64,000 bases of DNA from Halotalea alkalilenta DSM 17697 (lineage in GTDB: Bacteria > Pseudomonadota > Gammaproteobacteria > Pseudomonadales > Halomonadaceae): positions 96,001 to 160,000 of the forward strand of contig NZ_KK211226.1 of NCBI RefSeq assembly GCF_000621205.1. Reading direction: 5' to 3'. Of this stretch, positions 45,427-54,792 are shown piece after piece. Position numbers and translations under genes: made by a program. The notes beneath the pieces were generated by a model that ran no database searches, was not told the origin of the DNA, and saw only the letters and a list, made by a program, of their open reading frames with translations. The first letter of the stretch is position 1; each line of letters begins with the position of its first letter.

Positions 45427-46326
45427 ATGAGCCAGTCCCCGACCACCCCACAGGCCCGTTTTCCCGCGATTCGGCTCGACCAGGTCGGCAAGCGCTTCGG
45501 CGATCACCAGGTGCTCGAGGGAATCGATCTGGAGGTCGCCCACTCCGAAGTGGTCTGCCTGATCGGCCCCTCGGGCTCGGGCAAGAGCACCCTGCTGCGC
45601 TGCATGGCCTTTCTCGAGCACTACGACCAAGGCGAAATCTACATCGAGGGCGCACTGATCGGCTGGGAGATCGACGACCAGGGCCGCCGCAGGCGAGCCT
45701 CGAATCGCCGCCTGCGCCAGAGCAGGAGCAATCTCGGCATGGTGTTCCAGCAGTTCAACCTATGGCCGCACATGACCGCCCTGGGCAACGTCAGCGAAGC
45801 GCTCAAACGGGTGAAGGGGCTTTCGCGCCTGGATGCCGAGCGCCGGGGTCGCCAGGCGCTCGAGCGCGTCGGCCTGCTCGACAAGGCCGACGCCCATCCT
45901 GCGCGGCTCTCCGGCGGACAGCAGCAGCGGGTGGCGATAGCCCGCGCCCTGGCGATGGAACCCAAGATCATGCTGTTCGACGAGCCCACTTCCGCGCTCG
46001 ATCCCGAGCTGGTCGGCGAAGTGCTGGCGGTGATGAAAAGACTCGCGAGCGAAGGCATGACCATGGTCGTGGTCACTCATGAGATGGGCTTCGCCGCGCG
46101 GATGGCGGACACCCTGGTGTTTCTCGATCATGGACGCATCATCGCCCGGGGGGCGCCGGCCCAGGTATTCGGCGAAGAGGCGCCGCCGCGCGTACGCCAG
46201 TTCCTCCAGGACTACCTGGAACGCAACGCCCTGCTGATCGACGCCAACACCGAGGCCCCCGGGGCGATGCCATCGAGCATCAGCGCAGGCGACGGGGCCG
46301 CCGCTGCGACCAAGGGCATGTTCTGA
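45427..46326 (+). CDS. Amino acid ABC transporter, ATP-binding protein
   Basis: A 299-residue ATPase. Walker A is GPSGSGKST, the Q-loop follows in MVFQQFNLWPHM, the ABC signature is LSGGQQQRVAIARA, Walker B is IMLFDEPTSALDPE, and the H-loop is VVVTHEMGFAARM. Between Walker A and the Q-loop is an Arg-rich insert (DDQGRRRRASNRRLRQ) as in some polar amino acid importers. The C-terminal 35 residues (from about NTEAPGAM) are an Ala/Ser-rich extension with no known role. Confidence 0.94.
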   Translation: MSQSPTTPQARFPAIRLDQVGKRFGDHQVLEGIDLEVAHSEVVCLIGPSGSGKSTLLRCMAFLEHYDQGEIYIEGALIGWEIDDQGRRRRASNRRLRQSRSNLGMVFQQFNLWPHMTALGNVSEALKRVKGLSRLDAERRGRQALERVGLLDKADAHPARLSGGQQQRVAIARALAMEPKIMLFDEPTSALDPELVGEVLAVMKRLASEGMTMVVVTHEMGFAARMADTLVFLDHGRIIARGAPAQVFGEEAPPRVRQFLQDYLERNALLIDANTEAPGAMPSSISAGDGAAAATKGMF

Positions 46327-46373
46327 GTTCGATCGAGCCGCCGCACCCAGGCCCTATGCTCCAAAACAAAGCA

Positions 46374-46393
46374 GGGCGGCCAGATGGCCGCCC
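46374..46393. terminator. Bidirectional terminator between ABC operon and glycine-zipper gene
   Basis: A perfect 9-bp stem (gggcggcca with tggccgccc) with a 2-nt loop. On the minus strand it is followed by tgctttgtttt, a U-rich tail for the glycine-zipper gene; on the plus strand cgtcgtcctttt follows for the ABC operon. Confidence 0.75.
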
Positions 46394-46459
46394 CGTCGTC
46401 CTTTTACACGCTCATCCATGAGCGCTCGTCCTTGTCCGTTCATCCCTGGGTTGTGAACC

Positions 46460-47014
46460 TCAGCCCTGGGGAACGCCGCCGTTCTGCCCAGGCAGTACCA
46501 CCTGGCCGTTGTAGACCGGCAGACGCTTGCCCGGGTCCTGCTCGGTACGCACGGTGCGATTCTGACCGTCATAGCTGTAGACCACGTCGAAACCGACCTG
46601 CTCCTCGTGGCTCTCGGTGACCGTGTGGCAGCGGTTCTCGGTAGTGGTATAGGTGCTGCCGCGATTCATGTTGCCTTGGATCTGGTTACCGGCATAGCCG
46701 CCGCCCACCGCACCCGCGGCGGTCAGGATCTTCTTGCCGGAGCCACCGCCGAACTGGTTGCCGACCAGACCACCGATCACCGCGCCCGCGGCGGTGCCGA
46801 TGATGTTGTTACTGTCGGCCGGCGGCTTGTAGTGATTGACGCTGACCTGCTCGCAAACCTGCCGTGGGGTCTCGACGGTGCGGGACACCGGGGTGACGCT
46901 GAGCACTTCCGCATAGGCCGGCTCATTGCTACCACCGACATAGGAGGCCACTGCGACGCCGCCGACAATGCCGAGGACACCGATCGTGGCACCGATCGCA
47001 ATCGATTTGTTCAT
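46460..47014 (-). CDS. Glycine-zipper 2TM domain protein
   Basis: A 184-residue envelope protein. An N-terminal hydrophobic segment (IAIGATIGVLGIVGGVAVAS) serves as anchor or signal. The middle has a glycine-zipper pair (GTAAGAVIGGLVGNQFGGGS and AAGAVGGGYAGNQIQ), the Rick_17kDa-type membrane motif. Two cysteines (about residues 54 and 130) flank it, and the C-terminus has VVYSYDGQNRTVR. It resembles YMGG/SlyB-like surface proteins; role unknown. A terminator follows. Confidence 0.88.
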   Translation of the reverse strand: MNKSIAIGATIGVLGIVGGVAVASYVGGSNEPAYAEVLSVTPVSRTVETPRQVCEQVSVNHYKPPADSNNIIGTAAGAVIGGLVGNQFGGGSGKKILTAAGAVGGGYAGNQIQGNMNRGSTYTTTENRCHTVTESHEEQVGFDVVYSYDGQNRTVRTEQDPGKRLPVYNGQVVLPGQNGGVPQG

Positions 47015-47503
47015 CGCTCAACTCCCTGAATGGAACGTCCCTACCCTTCTCGTCGGGGCTGACGACGCGCACGCCGACGGGACGAATCATGCGCTGCTGG
47101 AAGCGAATCCTATGCGGTGCCCACGGGCGCCACCACGGGCATTTGGTAATCATTGTATCTGCGCGTTAAATTCGCCAAATGAGTCAAAGGTCACAAAAAA
47201 TGCGGACATTTTCGAAGAAAAAGACATTTTTCCAGTTACATTCCATAGTGTATGTATCTCTCTGAGAACAGCGCTTACGCCGCCATCGGCCAAGATCGCT
47301 CACCATCAGCCAACGATTCTTTACCGAAAGGTGGCCGATCGCGTACAGCGCAACGGGTGCTACCATGCCCGCCTTGGTGAGGAAACCAGGCGCCGCGACC
47401 GCGCCGACGGCGGCGCAGCCCTTTGGCAAGCTCACGCACGCCGTCCTGGCCACGTACAAACAGGGCGATGTGTCGCTGCGTTTCGAGCGAGCTGGAGACG
47501 GGA
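47015..47503. other. Intergenic region upstream of the ETF-QO gene
   Basis: A 489-bp gap between divergent genes. The part at about 47150-47270 is AT-rich (for example gaagaaaaagacatttttcc) and probably carries promoters for one or both neighbours. I see no gene; open frames here have no ribosome site and unlikely composition. Confidence 0.3.
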
Positions 47504-49156
47504 ATGGATGTAGAGGTAATGGAATTCGACGTAGTGATCGTCGGCGCGGGCCCGAGCGGACTGGCGGCGGCGTGCCGCCTGATGCAAGGCGCTCGGGCGG
47601 CGGGCCGCGAACTGAGCGTCTGTGTGCTCGAGAAAGGATCCGAAGTGGGCGCTCACATCGTCTCTGGCGCGGTATTCGACCCGCGAGCGCTCGACGAGCT
47701 CTTCCCTGACTGGGCCAGCGAAGGCGCCCCCACCGGGCCGATGGTCGCCGAAGATGGCCTGTACTGGCTGAGCGATGCCGAACGCTCCAGGCGCCTGCCT
47801 GGCGCCTTGGTGCCGAAAAGCCTGCACAACCTTGGCCACGAGCCTGCTCATCGCCTGATCTCGGCCGCAGACCTTTGTCGCTGGCTCGCCGAGCGCGCCG
47901 AAGCACTCGGCGTCGATCTGTTCCCGGGCTTCGCCGCCCAGTCATTGATCATCGAACAAGAGCAGGTACGTGGCGTGGTCACCGGTGCGCTGGGGATCGC
48001 CGCAGACGGCAGCGAAAAGCCCGGCTATGCGCCGGGCATGGAGCTGCGGGCCCGACATACTCTGTTCGCCGAAGGCTCCCGCGGCCATCTCGGCAAGCAG
48101 CTGATCGAACGCTTCGCGCTGGCCCAGGGACGCGCCACCCAGCACCATGCGATCGGGCTCAAGGAGATCTGGGAAATCCCCCAGGCCCAGCATCGCCCCG
48201 GACGCGTGCAGCACGGTGCCGGCTGGCCGCTGGGTCGCGGCAGCCACGGCGGCTGGTTTCTCTATCATCTGGATGCGCAACGGGTAGCGGTCGGGCTGAT
48301 CGTCGATCTCGACTACACCAACCCTTGGCTGTCGCCGTTCGAGGAGTTCCAGCGGCTCAAGCACCATCCGCTGATCCGCGCCCAGCTCGAGGGCGGCGAG
48401 CGCCTCGGCTACGCCGCACGGGCGCTGACCAAGGGCGGGCCGGAAGCGCTGCCCAAGCTGGCCTTCCCTGGCGGGGCGCTGCTCGGCTGCGACGCGGGCA
48501 CCCTCGATGTCTCGCGGATCAAGGGGCTGCACATGGCGATGAAGTCGGGCATGGTCGCCGCCGACACCCTGCTCGCCGCAAGCGACGAAGCGCTCGAGCT
48601 TGGCCGTGGACTGGCGGACTTCGACACCGCCTGGGCCGACAGCTGGGCCGGACGCGAGCATGCGGCGAGCCAAGGATTCGGTGCCGCACTGCACCGCCTG
48701 GGCCCGCTGCTCGGCGGCGCCTGGAACCTGATCGACCAGTGGCTGGGCAAGCGCTTGCCGAAGCTCACCGACCCGCGCCCGGACCATGCCAGCCTGCGCG
48801 AAGCGAGCGAGGCGCCACGTATCGACTATCCCAAGGCGGACAACCGGCTCTCCTTCGATCGGCTCTCGTCGGTATATCTCACCAACGTCTACCACGAGGA
48901 GGACCAGCCCTGCCATTTGCATCTCGCCGATGCCGAGGTGCCGATCAGGGACAATCTGCCGCACTACGCCGAGCCCGCGACCCGCTACTGCCCGGCGGCG
49001 GTCTACGAGGTAGTGGAAGAGCAAGGGCAGACGCGGTTCCGGATCAATTTCCAGAACTGCATCCACTGCAAGACCTGCGATATCAAGGACCCGGCGCAGA
49101 ACATCACCTGGGTGCCACCTGAAGGCGGCAACGGCCCCAACTACCGCAGCATGTGA
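47504..49156 (+). CDS. Electron transfer flavoprotein-ubiquinone oxidoreductase
   Basis: ETF-QO passes electrons from ETF to ubiquinone at the membrane. The 550-residue product starts at ATG 47504 (or 47519) and has the FAD fold FDVVIVGAGPSGLAAACRL, a quinone-binding membrane-surface region in the middle, and the C-terminal [4Fe-4S] cysteines in YCPAAVYE and CIHCKTCDIKDP. The etfBA genes lie about 1.3 kb downstream on the other strand. In bacteria the pair serves acyl-CoA and amine dehydrogenases. Confidence 0.95.
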   Translation: MDVEVMEFDVVIVGAGPSGLAAACRLMQGARAAGRELSVCVLEKGSEVGAHIVSGAVFDPRALDELFPDWASEGAPTGPMVAEDGLYWLSDAERSRRLPGALVPKSLHNLGHEPAHRLISAADLCRWLAERAEALGVDLFPGFAAQSLIIEQEQVRGVVTGALGIAADGSEKPGYAPGMELRARHTLFAEGSRGHLGKQLIERFALAQGRATQHHAIGLKEIWEIPQAQHRPGRVQHGAGWPLGRGSHGGWFLYHLDAQRVAVGLIVDLDYTNPWLSPFEEFQRLKHHPLIRAQLEGGERLGYAARALTKGGPEALPKLAFPGGALLGCDAGTLDVSRIKGLHMAMKSGMVAADTLLAASDEALELGRGLADFDTAWADSWAGREHAASQGFGAALHRLGPLLGGAWNLIDQWLGKRLPKLTDPRPDHASLREASEAPRIDYPKADNRLSFDRLSSVYLTNVYHEEDQPCHLHLADAEVPIRDNLPHYAEPATRYCPAAVYEVVEEQGQTRFRINFQNCIHCKTCDIKDPAQNITWVPPEGGNGPNYRSM

Positions 49157-49180
49157 GGCGCCAGCGAAAGCGCCCAGGGC

Positions 49181-49456
49181 TCACGCCGAAGCGCTGCGCT
49201 CGGCCAGGGCGTGGATGAAGCTCACATCGCCGACCCATACCAGCGCCACCAGATTGAGCACGGTGACCAGGGTACCGAGCAGCAGCGGCCGCTTGCTCGG
49301 GCCCTCGGCCGCGATGCCGAGTCCGACTGCGTGGAGCATTGCGCACGCGAACAGCAGTGGATAGCCATCGAGAGTGCTCATCGCGAGCAGCGGCGGAAGT
49401 GCAACCACCAGCACCGCGACTGCGGTCCAGGCATAACGAAGACGAACGGCGCCCAT
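49181..49456 (-). CDS. Small three-helix membrane protein
   Basis: A 91-residue hydrophobic protein. The ATG at 49456 has a gagg site 8 nt upstream; the frame opens further to 49600 without a good start. Three hydrophobic segments are visible (TAVAVLVVALPPLLA, LFACAMLHAVGLGIA and LLLGTLVTVLNLVALVW). No family recognised. It is convergent with the ETF-QO gene, 24 bp apart. Confidence 0.6.
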   Translation of the reverse strand: MGAVRLRYAWTAVAVLVVALPPLLAMSTLDGYPLLFACAMLHAVGLGIAAEGPSKRPLLLGTLVTVLNLVALVWVGDVSFIHALAERSASA

Positions 49457-49535
49457 GCAGCGAGCCTCGAGGCAATTCAAGGGGGCCATAGGATATACGA
49501 TCGAGGCAGCCGCGGCGATCCGAGCCGGATCACCT

Positions 49536-49886
49536 TCAGCCGGTGGCGAGGCGCAGCACCAGTCGACCCGCGACCAGCGCCACACCCGCGGAGATCGCAA
49601 GCCCCAGCGCGCCGGCCAGGTACTGCTTGAGCCGCGCCGGGGTGGCCGAGAACAATTTCCACTTCTTGATCAGGTAGGCGATCCCGTCGATCGACTGCAT
49701 GAACAGCAGCACGAACAGGGCGAGCGCCACCGCGATCACCAGCCAGCCCGACGGGGTGTCCACATAGCGGGTCCCGGCGCTGAACAGGGCTCCGACCAGC
49801 ACAAGCCTGGCCACCCAAGCGAACAGGGCGTCCACATAGCCGTGCGACTTCATCCATTCATAAAGATCAGCGAAACGATCGAGCAT
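49536..49886 (-). CDS. Small membrane protein
   Basis: A 116-residue protein starting at the ATG at 49886 (MLDRFADLYEWMKSHGYVDA). Three hydrophobic segments follow (FAWVARLVLVGALFSAG, WLVIAVALALFVLLFM and YLAGALGLAISAGVALVAG), with a basic IKKWKLFSATPARLKQY loop. It may be cotranscribed with the next small membrane-protein gene. Function unknown. Confidence 0.65.
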   Translation of the reverse strand: MLDRFADLYEWMKSHGYVDALFAWVARLVLVGALFSAGTRYVDTPSGWLVIAVALALFVLLFMQSIDGIAYLIKKWKLFSATPARLKQYLAGALGLAISAGVALVAGRLVLRLATG

Positions 49887-50140
49887 ACCGTGTCCATCCC
49901 AAGGATATCGTCCGCCACCGCCGGCGGCCGAGCGATGCAAGGCAGGATAGCACCCGCCTCATCGATCTAGGTGACAACCGCGCGAGGTCGACTTAGCATA
50001 GTGGCGCGCCGATTTAATCAGCAACTTGCGGGGCGCGCGACGCCTTCGGGCGGTCGAAGAAATTCCGCTAAAGCAGCTTGCCGGCGACGCCTCGCGCCTC
50101 CGGGCCAGCGGCTCTCATCGGCCCAGGAACATCATCCAAC

Positions 50141-50467
50141 ATGAATCAAGCGCTATCCTCGGCACAGCTCGCCGAGCTCCCCGTCCGACCTCATCGTGCG
50201 CTGCTCTACGGCACCGACCAGCCCCAGCTACTGAAACGCCTCGACATCTGGCGGCGCGGCAAGCGCCTCGCCGCTGCCGCCGTGGAGATCGAGTTCATCA
50301 GCTCGAGCGTCGAGCTCGCCGCGCTCAGCGGTCGAGTCGAACTGCTGGTCTGCCAACCGCGCAGCGACGACGACTTCGCCAACCTCCTGCGGCTCGCGGC
50401 GACCCGCGCCGAGGAAGCGCTGTTCCTGCGCCCGTGCCGCGGCGACCGCGCCATGCGGCCGCGCTGA
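50141..50467 (+). CDS. Hypothetical cytosolic protein
   Basis: A 108-residue protein that I do not recognise. The start is the ATG at 50141; no strong ribosome site precedes it. The sequence is rich in Leu, Arg and Ala without membrane segments. It is convergent with etfA, 13 bp away. Codon use looks genuine, but a chance frame cannot be excluded. Confidence 0.5.
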   Translation: MNQALSSAQLAELPVRPHRALLYGTDQPQLLKRLDIWRRGKRLAAAAVEIEFISSSVELAALSGRVELLVCQPRSDDDFANLLRLAATRAEEALFLRPCRGDRAMRPR

Positions 50468-50480
50468 CACTCAGCCCGGG

Positions 50481-51407
50481 CTAGAGCTTGCGCTCGAGCT
50501 CGGGCAGCAGCTCGAACAGGTCGCCGACCAGCCCATAGTCGGCTACCTGGAAGATCGGCGCCTCTTCGTCCCGGTTGATCGCGACGATCACCTTCGCTCC
50601 CTGCATCCCGGCGAGATGCTGCATCGCACCGGAGATACCCACCGCGATGTAGAGATCCGGCGCGACGATCTTGCCGGTCTGTCCGACCTGCAGCTCGTTG
50701 GATACATAGCCTGCATCGACCGCCGCGCGAGAGGCCCCGATCGCGGCGTCCAGCTTACCCGCCACTCCCTCGAGCAGGGAGAAGTTCTGCTTGCTGCCGA
50801 GCCCTCTGCCGCCGCTGACGACCACCCGCGCCGCGGTAAGCTCCGGACGCTCGCTGGCCTCGCGATGGGACTCGACGAAACGCGCGCCGAGCGCCTCACC
50901 CTGCGCTTCAACGGTCTCGATCGGCGCCGGCGCCTGCTCTCCGACCGATTCGAAAGCAGTGGCGCGAATACTGAGCACCTTGAGCGGCGCGTCGCTTCTT
51001 ACCGTGGCGACCAGCGCGCCGGCGTGGATCGGCCGCTTGAAGGTGGCGGGATCCACCACCTCGATGACCTCGGATATCTGCCCCACTCCGGCGAGCGCGG
51101 CAGCGCGCGGCAGCACGTCCTTGCCAAAGGTCGAGGCGGCGGCGAGCAGGTAGCCATAGCGCTTGGCATGTGCGGCGAGCAGCGTGGCGAGGGGTTCGGC
51201 GAGCTGATCCGCATAGCGCGCATCGTCGGCGACCAGCACCCGCGACACGCCGTCGAGCCGCGCGGCCTGAGCGGCGACTTCTTCGACCCGGTACCCCGCC
51301 ACCAGCGCCTCGATCGGCGCACCGAGCTTGCGCGCCGCGGCGACCACGCGCGCGCAGGCGGGGCTGATCCGCCCATCGTGGTGTTCGATCAGGATCAAGC
51401 TGCTCAT
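50481..51407 (-). CDS. etfA: Electron transfer flavoprotein alpha subunit
   Basis: The FAD-carrying subunit of ETF, which accepts electrons from flavin dehydrogenases. The 308-residue protein has the C-terminal FAD site: [56 protein letters not shown] and [20 protein letters not shown]. Its start overlaps the etfB stop (ATGA), so the two are translationally coupled. Confidence 0.96.
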   Translation of the reverse strand: MSSLILIEHHDGRISPACARVVAAARKLGAPIEALVAGYRVEEVAAQAARLDGVSRVLVADDARYADQLAEPLATLLAAHAKRYGYLLAAASTFGKDVLPRAAALAGVGQISEVIEVVDPATFKRPIHAGALVATVRSDAPLKVLSIRATAFESVGEQAPAPIETVEAQGEALGARFVESHREASERPELTAARVVVSGGRGLGSKQNFSLLEGVAGKLDAAIGASRAAVDAGYVSNELQVGQTGKIVAPDLYIAVGISGAMQHLAGMQGAKVIVAINRDEEAPIFQVADYGLVGDLFELLPELERKL

Positions 51408-52156
51408 CGGATCACCTTCTCCACGTTACGCAGTTTGTCGATCAGGGCGTCGACCGAATCGAGGATCACCCCCCGCTGTCGGGGCGTCGGCGTCTCGACC
51501 GCGAGCACCTCGGTCTGCGCCGGCAGGTCGAGCGCCATCTCCTCGAGCGTGCGCCGCTCGATCGGCTTCTTCTTCGCCTTCATGATGTCCGGCAGCCGGG
51601 CGTAGCGCGGCTCGTTGAGCCTGAGATCCGCGGTGACCACCGCGGGCAGCGCGAGCTCCAGGGTGACCATGCCACCGTCGACCTCGCGGGTGACCCGCGC
51701 CTTTTCGCCTTCGAGCTCGACTGCGGATGCGAAGGTGGCCTGCGGCCAGCCGAGCAGCGCAGCGAGCATCTGACCGACCTGATTGTCGTCGGAATCGATC
51801 GCCTGCTTGCCGAGCAGCGCCAGTCCCGGGCGCTCTTCCTCGACGACCCGGGTGAGCGTGCGCGCCACCGCCAGCGGCTCCAGCGCGCGCTCGGTCTCGA
51901 TCAGCAGCGCTCGGTCGGCACCCACCGCCAGTGCCCCGCGCAGCTGCTCCTGGGCCGCGGCGGTGCCGATCGTCACCACCAGCACTTCACTCGCGAGCCC
52001 CCGCTCCTTGAGCCGAACCGCCTCCTCTAGCGCGATCTCGCAGAACGGATTGATCGCCATCTTGACGCTGGTCGAATCGACGCCAGTGCCATCGGCCGTC
52101 GGCCTCACACGGACGTTGTGATCGATCACCCGCTTGATCGGCACGACTATCTTCAT
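51404..52156 (-). CDS. etfB: Electron transfer flavoprotein beta subunit
   Basis: The AMP-binding ETF subunit. The ATG at 52156 gives 250 residues starting MKIVVPIKRVIDHNVRVRP, the family N-terminus; the open frame upstream to 52303 passes through a parS-like palindrome and is not coding. Marks are MAINPFCEIALEEAVRL, the LLGKQAIDSDDNQVGQMLA AMP region (in two parts around SDD) and VTADLRLNEPRYA with the recognition loop. Confidence 0.96.
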   Translation of the reverse strand: MKIVVPIKRVIDHNVRVRPTADGTGVDSTSVKMAINPFCEIALEEAVRLKERGLASEVLVVTIGTAAAQEQLRGALAVGADRALLIETERALEPLAVARTLTRVVEEERPGLALLGKQAIDSDDNQVGQMLAALLGWPQATFASAVELEGEKARVTREVDGGMVTLELALPAVVTADLRLNEPRYARLPDIMKAKKKPIERRTLEEMALDLPAQTEVLAVETPTPRQRGVILDSVDALIDKLRNVEKVIR

Positions 52157-52271
52157 GCGCGCATGCCCCCTTGGAACCCAATCGATGAAATCGTGCGCCG
52201 CGAACCCAGACGCGTGGGCGGACATTCTACGCGAGCCGGACGATCGAGGTCGAAGCCCCCGCCCGGGGCGA

Positions 52272-52299
52272 GCGCAAGGTTTCACGTGAAACCTTGCGC
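52272..52299. other. parS-like site in a perfect 28-bp palindrome (site 3)
   Basis: The core gtttcacgtgaaac (52279-52292) is flanked by perfect 7-bp arms gcgcaag and cttgcgc, with no loop. It lies between the divergent etfB and gudD genes. The core is identical to that of sites 1 and 2. Confidence 0.55.
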
Positions 52300-52362
52300 G
52301 CACGACGATGGAGAGGCTCGACTTTTCGCTACTATGGCGATGAGAGAGGGCCGGGTAGTCTT

Positions 52363-52380
52363 TTGTACTATGTATGACAA
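52363..52380. promoter_or_regulatory. GntR-type operator upstream of gudD (site O1)
   Basis: ttgtactatgtatgacaa. Its reverse complement matches the palindrome at 58737-58754 in 16 of 18 positions. It lies 18 bp before the gudD start, where a bound repressor would block transcription or early elongation. Confidence 0.6.
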
Positions 52381-52398
52381 CATCAAAGGCTACCCCTC

Positions 52399-53736
52399 AT
52401 GCCCACCCGCGTCCCACTCATCACCTCGGTCGAGGTGATCCCCGTCGCCGGCCAGGACAGCATGCTGCTCAACGTCGGCGGTGCCCATGCCCCCTACTTC
52501 ACTCGCAACCTGCTGTTGCTGCGCGACGATGCGGGCAACGTCGGCGTTGGCGAAGCCCCGGGAGGAGAGATCATCCAGCGCCAGTTGGAGAGCGCTCGAC
52601 CGTGGCTGATCGATCAGCCGATCTCGCGACTGCATGGGCTGGTGGCGCGGCTCCATCGCCAGGGGCAGGCGGAGGATTTCGAGGCCTTCGGCAACGGTGC
52701 CTGGACCTTCGAGCTCAAGGTCAACGCGGTGGCCGCACTCGAGGCGGCGCTGCTCGACCTGCTGGGCAAGCATCTCGAGCTGCCGGTCTGCGAACTGCTC
52801 GGCGAGGGCCGCCAGCGCAGCGAGGTGGAGGTGCTCGGCTATCTGTTCTTCGTCGGCGACAAACGGCGCACCGACCTCGACTATCGCCATGCGCCGGGCG
52901 GCGGTGAGCGCAACGACTGGTTCGCCCTGCGCGATGCTCCCGCACTCGATCCGGCGTCGATCGTCGCCCAGGCCGAGGCCGCCCAGGCACGCTATGGCTT
53001 CCAGGACTTCAAACTCAAAGGTGGAGTGCTGGAGGGCGCGCGCGAGATAGAAGCCGCACGCGCGCTGGCCGCGCGCTTTCCCGATGCGCGAATCACCCTC
53101 GACCCCAACGGCGCCTGGTCGCTGGCCGAGGCGATCGCCCTGTGTCGCGACCTGCACGGCGTGCTCGCCTATGCCGAGGACCCCTGCGGCGCCGAGCAGG
53201 GCTACTCCGGGCGCGAGATCCTCGCCGAGTTCAAGCGCGCCACTGGGCTACCGGTGGCGACCAACATGGTCGCCACCAACTGGCGCGAGATGACCCACGC
53301 GATGATGCTGCGCGCGGTCGACATCCCGCTCGCCGACCCCCACTTCTGGACCCTCTCCGGGGCGGTGCGGGTCTCCCAGCTGTGCCATGAGTGGGGAATG
53401 ACCTGGGGTTCGCACTCCAACAACCATTTCGATGTGTCGCTGGCGATGTTCGCCCAGGTCGGTGCCGCGGCGCTGGGCACCCCGACCGCTCTCGATACCC
53501 ACTGGATCTGGCAGGACGGCCAGCGACTCAGCCGCGAACCGCATCGTATCGAACGAGGCAGGATCAAGGTCGACGACACGCCGGGTCTCGGGATCGAGCT
53601 CGACATGGACGAGGTGGAACGCGCCCATGCGCTCTACCGGCGCCTGCCTTCCTCGGCACGCAACGACGCCATGGCGATGCAGTACCTGATCCCCGACTGG
53701 CGCTTCGACCCCAAGCGTCCCGCACTGGTGCGCTGA
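52399..53736 (+). CDS. gudD: Glucarate dehydratase
   Basis: GudD dehydrates D-glucarate (and L-idarate) to 5-keto-4-deoxy-glucarate. The 445-residue enolase-superfamily protein matches E. coli GudD (446). Catalytic features are all visible: FKLKGG (KxK, about residue 205), [20 protein letters not shown] and [11 protein letters not shown] with the catalytic His near residue 340. The conserved [11 protein letters not shown] follows. It leads a row with tctCBA and an Ldh-family gene. An operator shared with the second module lies just upstream. Confidence 0.95.
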   Translation: MPTRVPLITSVEVIPVAGQDSMLLNVGGAHAPYFTRNLLLLRDDAGNVGVGEAPGGEIIQRQLESARPWLIDQPISRLHGLVARLHRQGQAEDFEAFGNGAWTFELKVNAVAALEAALLDLLGKHLELPVCELLGEGRQRSEVEVLGYLFFVGDKRRTDLDYRHAPGGGERNDWFALRDAPALDPASIVAQAEAAQARYGFQDFKLKGGVLEGAREIEAARALAARFPDARITLDPNGAWSLAEAIALCRDLHGVLAYAEDPCGAEQGYSGREILAEFKRATGLPVATNMVATNWREMTHAMMLRAVDIPLADPHFWTLSGAVRVSQLCHEWGMTWGSHSNNHFDVSLAMFAQVGAAALGTPTALDTHWIWQDGQRLSREPHRIERGRIKVDDTPGLGIELDMDEVERAHALYRRLPSSARNDAMAMQYLIPDWRFDPKRPALVR

Positions 53737-53828
53737 GCCGCCACAACTTCGACCACCCGTTCGACGAGCCGCTGCCTCCCGCCCACCGGGCGCAAAGGCC
53801 GGCCTGAGCGTTCAATGAGGAAAGCAAG

Positions 53829-54773
53829 ATGATCGATGTCGCCCGCCTTCGAAGGCTGCTGCTGCTCGCCTTGCTGGGCTGCGCCTCGCCGGCCTTGGCC
53901 TATCCCGACCGTAACCTGGACATCATCGTTCCGTTCTCCGCCGGCGGCGGCAACGACGTGTTCATCCGTGCCTTGCAGCCGGCCCTGGAGCGAGAACTGG
54001 GCACCCACCTGGTGGTACGCAACCTCGCCGGCGGCGGCGGCGCGGTGGGACTGACCCATGTCGCCCGGCTGCCCGCCGATGGCTACACCCTGGCGGTGGT
54101 CAGCGACGGCCTGCTGACCCAGGTGGCGATGGGCAACGTCGACTTCGTCCCCGAGGATTTCGACTTCGTCGCCAAGATCCTCGAGGAGCCCTATCTGCTC
54201 GCCGTCAGCCGGGACTCTCCGTACCCCGATCTCGCCACGATGATCGAGGATGCCCGAGGCGGCAAGCGGATCAAGATCGGCGTCTCGGGGGTCGGCTCGT
54301 CCGCCTACCTCACCGCCGGCGCGATCGGCGATGCACTGGGCATCGATCCGATCCTGATCCCCTTCGACGGCGGCACCGAGACCGTTTCAGCGGTGATGGG
54401 TGGTCACATCGACGCGGTGGTGCTCGGCGGTGCGGAGCTGCGCTCGGCGCTCTCCTCCCAACGGGTGCGGGCCCTGGCGACGAGTTACCCCGAGCGCAGT
54501 GCGAGCCTGCCCGAGGTGGCGACCTTCATCGAGCAGGGGATCGACTACCAGACGTCTGTGTTCCGCGGCCTCGCCGCTCCCAAAGGGCTCGAGGACAGCC
54601 ACCGCGCCCGCTTGGTGGAGGCGCTGCAGCGTGCGACCGAAGACGCCGGCTTCCATACCACCATCGGCCATCTCGGCACCGACCTCGCGCCGCTCTATGG
54701 CGAGGAGCTGGACGAGTTCGTGCTCACCCTCGCCGAGCGAATGAACCAGCAGGCCGAGCAGCTCACTCAATGA
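53829..54773 (+). CDS. Tripartite tricarboxylate transporter substrate-binding protein (TctC), module 1
   Basis: A 314-residue periplasmic binding protein of the Bug/TctC family. The signal peptide is LLLLALLGCASPALA; a lipobox-like LLGC inside it leaves open whether it is lipidated. Family marks are DIIVPFSAGGGNDVFIRAL, RNLAGGGGAVGLTHVAR and GVSGVGSSAY. With gudD upstream, glucarate or another sugar diacid is the likely ligand, as inference. It is 92 bp after gudD. Confidence 0.92.
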   Translation: MIDVARLRRLLLLALLGCASPALAYPDRNLDIIVPFSAGGGNDVFIRALQPALERELGTHLVVRNLAGGGGAVGLTHVARLPADGYTLAVVSDGLLTQVAMGNVDFVPEDFDFVAKILEEPYLLAVSRDSPYPDLATMIEDARGGKRIKIGVSGVGSSAYLTAGAIGDALGIDPILIPFDGGTETVSAVMGGHIDAVVLGGAELRSALSSQRVRALATSYPERSASLPEVATFIEQGIDYQTSVFRGLAAPKGLEDSHRARLVEALQRATEDAGFHTTIGHLGTDLAPLYGEELDEFVLTLAERMNQQAEQLTQ

Positions 54774-54792
54774 CCGTTTTTGGAGATCGACG

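Noticed and set aside
46968-47513. 181-codon ORF across the ETF-QO upstream region
   Set aside because: It runs through AT-rich promoter-like DNA and overlaps the start of a certain gene in another frame.
52272-52299. Rho-independent terminator at the palindrome between etfB and gudD
   Set aside because: The palindrome has no loop and no T-run, and it lies between divergent genes where no transcript should end.
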